From assembly GCA_012719125.1 (NCBI GenBank), contig JAAYAY010000325.1:1-59857 (forward strand): 59,857 bases of DNA, in the 5' to 3' direction. Shown one piece after another: positions 11,409-19,123 of this stretch (positions are counted from its first letter, which is position 1; each line of letters starts with the position of its first letter). The position numbers and the translations under genes were made by a program. The notes under the pieces are model-generated. The model saw nothing but the letters and a program-made list of their open reading frames with translations. It was not told the origin of the DNA and searched no databases. This DNA is from Planctomycetaceae bacterium. GTDB taxonomy: Bacteria > Planctomycetota > Planctomycetia > Pirellulales > Thermoguttaceae.

Positions 11409-12083
11409 CTACTTCTCTTGAATCCGAACGACCTTCCAGTGCGTCTCGGCCCCTTCGCTCTGGAGTCCGATGGGACCTTCGGTCAGTTCGCAGTCGTCCA
11501 CCGTCGAGACGACGGCGCCGTTGAGCGAAATGACCATGTCACCGCCCCTAACCTTGATTTCCAGAGTGTTGAACTCGCCTACCGGTTTGACCGCCTTGGC
11601 CATGGCCTCCCGGTCGAAGGTGTGCGAGCACTTCAGGTCGCGGGGGATGGGCAGAATGACGCCCATGCTGCGGTTGGCGCCCTGGACCTCGATGCTGCGC
11701 GGCCAGACGCCGAGGGCATTCTCCTGGCCGACGTGGATGAGGCAGCCGCCGTTGCCGCGAAACTCCGAGTCGTCGCTGAGTCCCTCGGGTCTCTTGAAGG
11801 CGAATTCGACCTGCAGCGTGTAGTTGCCGTAGGACTTTTCAGTGAACATGTAGCCCGAGGGCTTGCCGCTGCAGATCAGGATACCATTCTCGACCTTGAA
11901 GGTTCCATCGTTACCGGCCACCTCTTTTCCGAGGTGGAATTTCCAGCCGGCAAGGTCTTCGCCGTTGAAGAGCGGGGTCCAGCTTTCTTTTGCTGGCGGG
12001 TCCGCGGCGTGGAGCATCGGTGCGGCGGGCGCAAGGGCGAGTAGTGCGAGAGAGACGCACGCGGCTGAACGGGAGAGGATCAT
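11409..12083 (-). CDS. secreted DUF1080 (3-keto-disaccharide hydrolase-like) protein
   Basis: A 224-residue exported protein with a cleavable signal peptide (MILSRSAACVSLALLALAPA ... HAADPP). The mature part is one DUF1080 domain with the typical start WTPLFNGEDLAGWKF and the features GGCLIHVGQ and WKVVRIQEK at the end. The fold is laminin-G/concanavalin-like, and the family has been linked to glycan binding or hydrolysis; it is greatly expanded in planctomycetes. The ATG at 12083 is well supported by AGGAG 8 bp upstream and by the signal peptide. It converges with the flippase gene. Confidence 0.92.
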   Translation of the reverse strand: MILSRSAACVSLALLALAPAAPMLHAADPPAKESWTPLFNGEDLAGWKFHLGKEVAGNDGTFKVENGILICSGKPSGYMFTEKSYGNYTLQVEFAFKRPEGLSDDSEFRGNGGCLIHVGQENALGVWPRSIEVQGANRSMGVILPIPRDLKCSHTFDREAMAKAVKPVGEFNTLEIKVRGGDMVISLNGAVVSTVDDCELTEGPIGLQSEGAETHWKVVRIQEK

Positions 12084-12334
12084 GCGGTTTCTCCTGTGAC
12101 AATACGTCAACATCGGTATTGGTACGGAACGACCGTGTTCCAGCATCGGCGGCAAAATGTGAGGCATTCGCCGAGGGCGGTCGTGTGTGTTTCAGTGTAT
12201 ATCGGTATTCGACGCAGTGCCACACCTTGGCGGGAGGTCTCTATTGTATTGCAGAGGGACCTCCGTTACTATGCGTTGGGTGCATTGAGTGAAAGATCCG
12301 GCGTGTCGACACGGCACCTGAGGAACCACACGCA

Positions 12335-12619
12335 ATGGAACTACGCTTCTATCAGGATCCAGACACTGGCCTGCCACATATCTACGGGCATGCCGTCAGT
12401 GAAGAGGAGGTGCGTCAGGTCCTGCGTTCGCGAGGAGAAGACCTGCCGGGAACAAGGGACTCACGGATGAAGCTGGGACAGACGGCGGCCGGGCGTTATC
12501 TGCAGGTAATCTACGTACCTGATGAAGACCCCGATAGTGTGTTTGTGATCACTGCATACGAACTGCGCGGAAAAGCGAAAACTGCGTTCCGCCGACGGCA
12601 ACGGAGAAAGCCCAGATGA
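12335..12619 (+). CDS. small toxin-like protein of a putative two-gene module (DUF4258/BrnT-like)
   Basis: A 94-residue protein whose C-terminal half, YLQVIYVPDEDPDSVFVITA then YELRGKAKTAFRRRQRRK, follows the beta-strand plus basic-tail pattern of small BrnT/DUF4258-like toxins. The last 18 residues are strongly basic, which suggests RNA binding. Its TGA overlaps the ATG of the next gene (ATGA), the usual coupling of toxin-antitoxin pairs. The assignment as toxin is inference from size, pattern and context. Toxicity is not shown. Confidence 0.7.
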   Translation: MELRFYQDPDTGLPHIYGHAVSEEEVRQVLRSRGEDLPGTRDSRMKLGQTAAGRYLQVIYVPDEDPDSVFVITAYELRGKAKTAFRRRQRRKPR

Positions 12620-12816
12620 GCAAGCAGAACTTCCCTCCCGGTTGGGATGATCGACGAGTTCGCGAAGTGCTCGCACACTACGAGAGCCAGAGCGAGGACG
12701 AGCAATTTGCAGAGATCGAAGCCGCCATCGACGCCGAGGGAATCACCATGATGGCCGTGCCGACCGAGCTGGCTCCCGAAGTCCGAGCACTGATTGCGAA
12801 GAAGCACCCTGCCTGA
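12616..12816 (+). CDS. small antitoxin-like partner protein
   Basis: A 66-residue acidic protein starting MSKQNFPPGWDDRRVREVLA, with HYESQSEDEQFAEIEAAIDA and a C-terminal VPTELAPEVRALIAKK. This pattern (FPPGWDE-x-RV ... HYE-x-Q-x-EDE ... VP-x-EL-x-P-x-VR-x-LIA) recurs as the partner of small DUF4258-like proteins in many bacterial genomes. It overlaps the upstream gene by 4 bp. The acidic protein following a basic one fits an antitoxin neutralising a toxin. No DNA-binding domain is evident. Confidence 0.7.
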   Translation: MSKQNFPPGWDDRRVREVLAHYESQSEDEQFAEIEAAIDAEGITMMAVPTELAPEVRALIAKKHPA

Positions 12817-13160
12817 GGGCCGAGCAGCAGGGCATCTCAGACCGAGGCGGGCAACTGTAGCGGTGCGACACCAGAGCAAGCTAAGGCGTTGTACCCAGGT
12901 ACCTCACGTACTACAATCATGGCCGAAGGAGAGAGTGGTGTTTGACAGAAGCCCGCCGTTGTCCTGCCCGAGAGGACGGGGCAATGATCGCATTCCGATG
13001 CCGACAATCCGGGCGAACTGAGCTTCCGTGACACACGAAATTCTTCAGCGGGTTTCGGCACGCAGCCATCTGGTGGGGTCACTCGCGCCGTGGTAGCATC
13101 AAAGCTTCCTCCGCGTGGCCAACTTCCCCTCGCTCACCCCCAACCAGCAAGGAGCCGGCA
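12817..13160. other. intergenic, no gene seen
   Basis: The stretch between the toxin-antitoxin-like pair and the glycoside hydrolase gene. Short open frames on both strands lack support. The last bases hold AAGGAG 6 bp before the ATG at 13161, which fixes that start. Confidence 0.5.
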
Positions 13161-15296
13161 ATGGACGCCTCGCGTTTTGGCAGATTCGTTGCGGTGATTA
13201 TGATTCTCCTCGCCGGTACTGCAACGGCAGGCGAGATCGAGTTGAAACCGTACCAGATCGACTGGTCGAAGACCGGCCAATCGGTCATCGACATGTCGGG
13301 GTTTCTGCAATCGCCGGCGGGGCGGGACGGCTTCGTCCGGGTCGAAGGCCAGCGGCTGGTGCGGGCGGACGGGAGCCGGCAGCGGATCTGGGGAGTGAAC
13401 CTGACGGGCTCCGACTGTTTTCCGTCGAAGGAATTGGCGCCGGCGATCGCGGGCGACCTGGCCCGGTTCGGCGTCAACTGCGTGCGGTTTCATCACATGG
13501 ACGGCCCCTGGAGTCCGCTGTTCGACAAGAGCCGAGACGACACCGCCGAGTTCGATCCTGAGGCCATCGACCGGCTCGATTTCTTCATCGCCGAACTCAA
13601 GAACCGCGGGATCTACAGCAATCTGAACCTGAACGTCTCGCGGCAATACAAGCCGGGTGACGGCGTTCGCGACGCCGAACTGTTGGGCTACGGCAAGTCG
13701 GCAACCTACTTCAACCCGCGGCTCATCGAGCTTCAGCACGACTACGCCCGCAAGCTGTTGACGCACCGCAACCCGTATACCGGGAACGAATATCGCTACG
13801 AGCCGGCCGTTGCCACGGTCGAGATTATCAATGAGAACTCGGTGCTCGAAGGCTGGGTCGGGCGGCGGCTGGTGGGGCGGGACACGACGGAGGAGAGGGG
13901 TACCTGGCGGCCGATCCCCGTTTCCTATGCCGAGGAACTGACGGATCAGTACAACGCGTGGCTGGAGAAGAACGTATCGGCCGACGAACTGGCCGAGATT
14001 CGCCGCGAGGCGGGCGGGCAGCGGGTTGCTCGCCTCGCTCCGCCGGAGTTTGGCAAGGCATCGCGGCTGCGATTCGCGACCGAAGCCCGGTTCTACATGG
14101 AGGTGGAACGCAAGTTCTTCGAAGGAATGAAGCATCTGCTCCACGACGAGTTGGGGGTGAAGGCGCCGGTGGTGGGGACGGCCGACCACAACGACGGCTA
14201 CTGCGGGTACGCGCACATTCTGAGTAACATGGTGCTCGACTTCATCGACGGCCACGGCTACTGGCAGCACCCGCGTACGGGCAGCGACTTCTGGATCGCC
14301 AACACGCCAATGGTCAACGACCCGTTGGATTCGACGGTCACGCAGTTCGCCCGCACGCCCGTGGCAGGCTTGCCTTACACGATCTCGGAGACGAACCATC
14401 CCTACCCGGCCGAGTATGCCTGCGAGGGGATCCCGATCCTGACGGCTTATTGCCTGATGCACGACTGGGACGGCATCTACTGGTTCACCTACGGCAAGGG
14501 GCGGATGCAGGAACCGGACAAAGGCTGGCGAAGCTCGTTTGATTTTTCGAACGACCCGGTGAAAATGACGCATCTGGCCGCCTGCGCCGCCATGTATCAC
14601 CGGCAGGATGTGACTGCGGCCAAAGAGGCGATTCTACGGGTTTACACTGAAGACCAGATGATCGACGGCCTGCGGATGGACCGCAAGGAGCGGCCCTTCT
14701 TCGATCCGGCATTTCCGCGCGACGTGGCACTCCGGCATGCCACGCGATGGGCGACTTCGGGCCAGCCGTCGGCCTATCCCGAGGCCGCTCCGCTTGGCCA
14801 GATCGAGGCCGACACGGGACAACTCGGTTGGTACGGCGCCGATGCCGGTAAGGGACTGGTGCGGATCGATACACCCTGCACCCAGGCGCTGGTGGGTTTC
14901 GTCCGCGACGGCGGCAAGAGGACGTCGAACCTGGCAGCCGATGTGGAAAACGAGTTCTCGGCGGTCTACCTGACTTCGCTCGACGGCCGGCCGATTGCCG
15001 AGGCAGGGCGGATGCTGCTGACGGCCACGGCCCGGGCAACGCTCTCGGGTTTCGAGTGGAAGGCCGACCGCAAGACCGTCAAGGACTGGGGCCACGCTCC
15101 GACCGTGATCGAGCCGGTAAGCGGCAGCATTACTCTTTCGGGCCTGAAGGACGCTAAGACGGTGGCAATCACGCCGCTGACGGCCGAAGGTGGCCCGATT
15201 GGTTCGGCCAGCAAGATTGAGGTCGCCGGTGGCGGTTGTCGGATTCCGATCGGAGAGGTCGTGACGACGTGGTATCTGGTTGAGGTGGGGCGGTGA
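13161..15296 (+). CDS. secreted glycoside hydrolase (TIM-barrel, GH5/clan-A-like)
   Basis: A 711-residue exported protein with a signal peptide (about residues 1-23, ending TATAG). The barrel begins around FLQSPAGRDGFVRVEGQRLV and shows the clan-A arrangement: WGVNLTGSDCFP and CVRFHHMDGPW at early strands, the putative acid/base glutamate in IINENSV (about residue 225) and a putative nucleophile in TISETNHP (about 410). A beta-sandwich-like region fills the last 200 residues. It probably degrades a plant or algal polysaccharide outside the cell; the substrate is unknown. The start is supported by AAGGAG 6 bp upstream. Confidence 0.88.
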   Translation: MDASRFGRFVAVIMILLAGTATAGEIELKPYQIDWSKTGQSVIDMSGFLQSPAGRDGFVRVEGQRLVRADGSRQRIWGVNLTGSDCFPSKELAPAIAGDLARFGVNCVRFHHMDGPWSPLFDKSRDDTAEFDPEAIDRLDFFIAELKNRGIYSNLNLNVSRQYKPGDGVRDAELLGYGKSATYFNPRLIELQHDYARKLLTHRNPYTGNEYRYEPAVATVEIINENSVLEGWVGRRLVGRDTTEERGTWRPIPVSYAEELTDQYNAWLEKNVSADELAEIRREAGGQRVARLAPPEFGKASRLRFATEARFYMEVERKFFEGMKHLLHDELGVKAPVVGTADHNDGYCGYAHILSNMVLDFIDGHGYWQHPRTGSDFWIANTPMVNDPLDSTVTQFARTPVAGLPYTISETNHPYPAEYACEGIPILTAYCLMHDWDGIYWFTYGKGRMQEPDKGWRSSFDFSNDPVKMTHLAACAAMYHRQDVTAAKEAILRVYTEDQMIDGLRMDRKERPFFDPAFPRDVALRHATRWATSGQPSAYPEAAPLGQIEADTGQLGWYGADAGKGLVRIDTPCTQALVGFVRDGGKRTSNLAADVENEFSAVYLTSLDGRPIAEAGRMLLTATARATLSGFEWKADRKTVKDWGHAPTVIEPVSGSITLSGLKDAKTVAITPLTAEGGPIGSASKIEVAGGGCRIPIGEVVTTWYLVEVGR

Positions 15297-15335
15297 GACT
15301 TGGAGCCGAAGAAACACGAGCACAGCCGGCAACCA

Positions 15336-16187
15336 CTAACTGGACTTCGCCACGTTTCGGTTGAGGCCCATTTCTCGGCTCCGCAATTTGAGTTGCCAGC
15401 GTCCTTCCATCGTGAGGATCTGGTCGTGATCCGCCGCCGATCCAGCGACTTCGAGAATCGCGACTTGGTAGTCGCTTGGGTCGCGAGATCTCAGGCCCAC
15501 ATTGCCACCGTGACCAGTCTTGAAGTACTCCATCCAGCGTCCCCAGAAGCCGCTTGGGCCATCGGCAGACCCAACGTACTGTTCCTTGGTTCTGGGGCAT
15601 GTGAGAATATAGACACCGCGTGCAGCGCTAAGGGCTTCGATCCAACCCACAGGCAGCTTGCCAATGCTTGACAATGGTTGGACAAAGTTCAAGTGCCCGG
15701 GGTAAGGTGGGGAACTCTCGACACGTCGGATTTCGAGAATTTGCTTCTCACGCCGATCAGCATACTGCACCCAAGCTCGTTGGCCGGGGCCCCAGTCGAT
15801 AATCAAGCGTCCGATCAAATCCTGCATTCGGTCGTCAAGATCCAAGTGGTAAATGTCACAACTACCGGCGCGGTCAACATCACCGATCCTATGTGGCATC
15901 GGCTGATCATGGTCAAGAACACCACTCCATGCTGCGGCGTATAAGCCCACAAACACCGTCTCATCGAAGGCATCGCAAAGAAACACGGACCAGAATGGGG
16001 CCGAGAATATCTTGCGGTTCCGTATCCGCTGCGTCGATTGGTAATTGTCGAATCCCTTTCTGTCATTACGCCAGAGCTCGTAGGGCGAGCGCCCTGGGGA
16101 TGAGCGTTGATCTTTGTGACGCACGAGACGGACGCGTGCGGGATCCAGATGGTGTTCTCGAAGGATAGAATTGAACAAGAGCGGCAT
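15336..16187 (-). CDS. GIY-YIG nuclease domain protein
   Basis: A 283-residue protein. The C-terminal domain is a GIY-YIG nuclease: GVY at residues 191-193, YVG at 204-206, the catalytic-type arginine in FWGRW (217), the metal-binding glutamate in MEGRWQLKL (261) and an asparagine near 277. The first 170 residues form another domain with RSPYELWRNDRKGFDNYQS and FWSVFLCDAFDETVFVGLY, seen before GIY-YIG domains in other bacterial proteins; its role is unknown to me. AGAGG lies 8 bp before the ATG. It follows the PD-(D/E)XK gene after 55 bp on the same strand. GC is lower than in the flanking genes, which suggests transfer. It may be a restriction-type nuclease. Confidence 0.85.
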   Translation of the reverse strand: MPLLFNSILREHHLDPARVRLVRHKDQRSSPGRSPYELWRNDRKGFDNYQSTQRIRNRKIFSAPFWSVFLCDAFDETVFVGLYAAAWSGVLDHDQPMPHRIGDVDRAGSCDIYHLDLDDRMQDLIGRLIIDWGPGQRAWVQYADRREKQILEIRRVESSPPYPGHLNFVQPLSSIGKLPVGWIEALSAARGVYILTCPRTKEQYVGSADGPSGFWGRWMEYFKTGHGGNVGLRSRDPSDYQVAILEVAGSAADHDQILTMEGRWQLKLRSREMGLNRNVAKSS

Positions 16188-16242
16188 AGAAAGAACCTCT
16201 CTTTAACGCACACATCCTAGTTTGTTCGCACTGTATGTCTTG

Positions 16243-16692
16243 CTAGGCGTCAACGTGGTGCGTGCTGTCGGTTCGAAGGAAGCAATCAACCAGCGACCAG
16301 TTGTCGTGATACGCCTCCAAGTCCGTTATATCCCGGAAGACCACCTTGCACCATGGTCCTGGCCGGTGGACCGACTTCACAAGTTCGATGGGCAACACGA
16401 AGTATTCAGGCGGCTGCATGTGCCCATTGCCGCCCTTCCTGCCCCGGTTGAGCCGGACTGCAACAACAAAATCACAATCGAAGTTCTTGATAAGGAAAAA
16501 CGGCGCCCCCGTTCGCCAGCGGCTCTTAACCTGGATTCGTGCTGACCTATTCGCGGCAGTATTCGTTGCCACGAGGTCGTATCCGGGTATATTCGTATAG
16601 GTCTTGTATGTTGGAATCCTATGAAGGAGAAGCTGGCCAAGCACTAGAAACTCAGCGCCTTCTGCTTCAAGCTTCGTATCGAGCCTGGCCAT
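16243..16692 (-). CDS. PD-(D/E)XK nuclease-like protein (group I intron-associated endonuclease family)
   Basis: A 149-residue protein with a compact PD-(D/E)XK core: Glu14 in the first helix (KLEAEGAEFLVLGQLLL), Asp39 in IPGYDLVATN and Gln54-x-Lys56 in RIQVKSRW, then a strand NFDCDFVVAVRLNRG. This layout matches the family annotated as group I intron-associated PD-(D/E)XK endonucleases. I chose the ATG at 16692 because MARLDTKLEAEGAEF is the common family start; the frame is open to 16806. It probably forms an operon with the GIY-YIG gene. No methyltransferase lies nearby, so it is not an ordinary type II restriction system. Confidence 0.8.
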   Translation of the reverse strand: MARLDTKLEAEGAEFLVLGQLLLHRIPTYKTYTNIPGYDLVATNTAANRSARIQVKSRWRTGAPFFLIKNFDCDFVVAVRLNRGRKGGNGHMQPPEYFVLPIELVKSVHRPGPWCKVVFRDITDLEAYHDNWSLVDCFLRTDSTHHVDA

Positions 16693-16813
16693 CTGCGTGC
16701 CCTTTGCCTTTTTTGCCAAACCAGCGATCATCCGAAACGCCGCGTCAACCGCACTCTGCCTCGCAATATGCTGTTCGTTCCAACGACAAACTCCCAAGCC
16801 GTTCAATCGCCGA

Positions 16814-17062
16814 TTATCGACTCCGGCTGTTGGTTGTCAAGCAACCCCGACAGTGCGACGCGATTCCGCATGAAAAGCAAGACCACACTTCGGACTCTGG
16901 TAGATATGGATTTGCGGTGACCACGGCGAGGCAACCGTCTCGCACCAGTGCGGTCCGACGCAACCGCAACCGATCAGCGGGCGTTTGTGTGTCTCGTCCA
17001 CCGCAGTTGACGCATGCTTGGCACGGTTGTGCCCATGTCTTCGTGACCGGGTACCAAGCCAT
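16814..17062 (-). CDS. possible small zinc-ribbon protein
   Basis: An open frame of 82 residues from ATG 17062, upstream of the nuclease pair on the same strand. It contains two cysteine clusters, CQACVNCGG and CFSCGIASHCRGC, spaced like zinc-binding knuckles. No ribosome site stands out and I do not recognise a family. The clustered CxxC motifs are the only reason to list it; they could be chance. Confidence 0.3.
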   Translation of the reverse strand: MAWYPVTKTWAQPCQACVNCGGRDTQTPADRLRLRRTALVRDGCLAVVTANPYLPESEVWSCFSCGIASHCRGCLTTNSRSR

Positions 17063-17468
17063 GTCTAGAGACGCCTGGGATGCGACACACCTGTAAACAC
17101 TATTACCGGTACTTACACCCAGACAATGTCTTTGTCCTTCCCCACCAACTGGCTGCGCCAATTCCCGGCCGCCAACACAACTGGTGCAGTGACTCGGCTG
17201 CTTTCTGACGCCGCGAATTGATACCCACATCACTACACGTCTGGTGGAGCGTCCAACGCCAGGTCCGCGGATCCTACCTTGTGCTTCGTGCCTCAGTTCC
17301 ACTACGGATTCTTAATGACGACTTCGTTACAGTATAATGACGGTCTGAGTGCATGTCTGACGATTGCCGACATCGACGCGACGATTTCGCGAGATACAAG
17401 CCTCTCTGCTGCTTGTCACCCGAGTTGGGCATCGATATGATGACGGTAGGCATTGGGAAAAAAGAACC
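17063..17468. other. gene-free stretch before the antitoxin-like gene
   Basis: No supported gene. A perfect -10-like hexamer TATAAT lies at 17333-17338, about 130 bp before the ATG at 17469, but no good -35 box is seen 16-18 bp ahead of it. It may be the promoter for the rightward genes. Confidence 0.35.
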
Positions 17469-17714
17469 ATGTCGCTTGAGACGATGATCGCCAATTTGAC
17501 GCGTGATGAGAAGCTTGCCGCAATGGAACTGATATGGCGGGACCTCACAAGGGATGCTGGCTCCTTCCAATCGCCGAACTGGCACAAGACGGTTGTTGCG
17601 GATCGGCTCGGTAACCGCGAACCAGGTCAGGCATTGCCGCTGAAGGAAGCGAAAGTGGAAATTATGGAAACGATACGTGTGCGTCGAGCTTCTGCGACAG
17701 AACCATCCCGATGA
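17469..17714 (+). CDS. orphan addiction-module antitoxin-like protein (TIGR02574-like)
   Basis: An 81-residue protein starting MSLETMIANLTRDEKLAAME. The LT-x-x-EKL-x-x-ME-x-IW pattern is typical of antitoxin subunits annotated as addiction module components (TIGR02574), which normally precede a RelE/ParE toxin gene. Here the next gene, overlapping by ATGA at 17711, is instead a sulfatase-fold protein, so the toxin is absent. The frame extends upstream to 17364, but the ATG at 17469 gives the family start. Confidence 0.7.
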   Translation: MSLETMIANLTRDEKLAAMELIWRDLTRDAGSFQSPNWHKTVVADRLGNREPGQALPLKEAKVEIMETIRVRRASATEPSR

Positions 17715-18925
17715 ACGGAATATGTTTGTGTATTGATCGGCTTCATGCCGGGTTTGTTGGTGCGTGCGGGAGTACGTGGGTGCAGACGCCGGCTATGGAT
17801 CGGCTGGCGGCGGACGGGTTCGTGTTCGACCAGTTCCTGGTCGATTCGCTCGACGTCACGTCGCTCTATCGATCGTATTGGTACGGGCGGCACGCGTTGG
17901 AGGGTGATACGGGGGAGCCCGCGGGTGCGCTGCCGGCGACGGTGGGCGATCGCGGCGTTCGGGCGGTGTTGATGACGGACGATCCGGTCGTCGCCTCGCT
18001 GGAGGGGGCCGAGGGGTTCGGCGAGCGGATTCTGCTGCCGGAGCCGCGCAAGATCGAGCCGAGCCGGTCGGTTGAGGGGACGCATCTGGGGCGAGTGTTT
18101 GCCCAGATCATTCAGAGACTCGAATCGGCTGACGGCCCGTTCTTCTTGTGGTGTCACTTGTCGAGCCTGGGACGGGTTTGGGACGCGCCCTGGGAGATGC
18201 GGAGCCGGTATGCGGAGGCCGACGACCCCGACCCGCCCGACGATGCCGCGGTTCCTTGTCGCCGGATGGACGACGACGAGGATCCGGACCTTCTGCTTGG
18301 AGCGGCTCAGGCCTACGCCGGGCAGGTCACCCTATTGGACCTGTGCCTGGGGGCGTTCAGTGACGCCCTTGCGGAGGCAGGCCGGGAGAACGATACGGCC
18401 TTGGCTCTTGTGGGGCTGCGGGGACTGGCCCTTGGCGAGCATCGGTACGTGGGGCCGACCGAGGATCGGCTCGACGGGGAACTGGTCCACGTGCCGCTCA
18501 TCTTGCGGGTGCCGGTTCCGGATGCTGCGTCGGCCCGATCTCAGCAGTTTGTGCAGCCGCCCGATCTTCATGCAACCTGGCTCCGCCTGCTCGCCGAGCG
18601 GCCGAGCACTCGCCGATTGGCTGCGGCCGATCTGGTTCCGCTCATTCGGGACGACTTGGTGCCCTGGCGAGATCGAATCGGCTTGCGAGGGCCGGAGGGT
18701 CGCTGTGCCTTGCGAACTCCGGCCTGGTATCTCACCACCGGCTCCAGGTATCAACTGTTCGCGAAACCGGACGACCGGTGGGAAATCAACGACCTGGCCG
18801 ACCGTCGGCCGGACGTTGCGGAGAAACTGGCCGAGATGTTGGCGGACTACCAATCGAAGTTGTCACTGGCCGCAGTGGACGGTTTGCCGCCGCTGGACGA
18901 CGTTTTGCGGCTGGGGCTGGAGTAA
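17711..18925 (+). CDS. sulfatase/alkaline-phosphatase-fold protein lacking the catalytic cysteine
   Basis: A 404-residue protein with the outline of a formylglycine sulfatase: an N-terminal metal strand region (CLCIDRLHAGFVGACG), TPAMDRLAADGFVFDQFLVD, and a C-terminal LFAKPDDRWEINDLADRRPD as in sulfatase tails. However, the nucleophile site, normally C-x-P/S-S-R-x-x-x-x-TGR, reads SLYRSYWYGRH (about residues 51-61) with no Cys or Ser at the nucleophile position, and the first metal pair DD is DR. It has no signal peptide. It is probably a pseudoenzyme or has another role. The start overlaps the antitoxin-like gene by 4 bp. Confidence 0.8.
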   Translation: MNGICLCIDRLHAGFVGACGSTWVQTPAMDRLAADGFVFDQFLVDSLDVTSLYRSYWYGRHALEGDTGEPAGALPATVGDRGVRAVLMTDDPVVASLEGAEGFGERILLPEPRKIEPSRSVEGTHLGRVFAQIIQRLESADGPFFLWCHLSSLGRVWDAPWEMRSRYAEADDPDPPDDAAVPCRRMDDDEDPDLLLGAAQAYAGQVTLLDLCLGAFSDALAEAGRENDTALALVGLRGLALGEHRYVGPTEDRLDGELVHVPLILRVPVPDAASARSQQFVQPPDLHATWLRLLAERPSTRRLAAADLVPLIRDDLVPWRDRIGLRGPEGRCALRTPAWYLTTGSRYQLFAKPDDRWEINDLADRRPDVAEKLAEMLADYQSKLSLAAVDGLPPLDDVLRLGLE

Positions 18926-19123
18926 GCAGGCAAGTTAGGCAAAGCCGTAGCGATTTGGTCGAGTTGATTTCGGACTGGCTGTTGAACCCGAATTGAGACT
19001 ATAATCCTCCCTCTGGCTGCAAATCAGTGCGCGCCGAGCATGCTGCATGGCTGCCCGCGGTTCCGGGTGGGCGTGCGGCGGCAGGATGCTGTTCGGCGTC
19101 TAACCGTTGGCGAGAAGTCCAAA

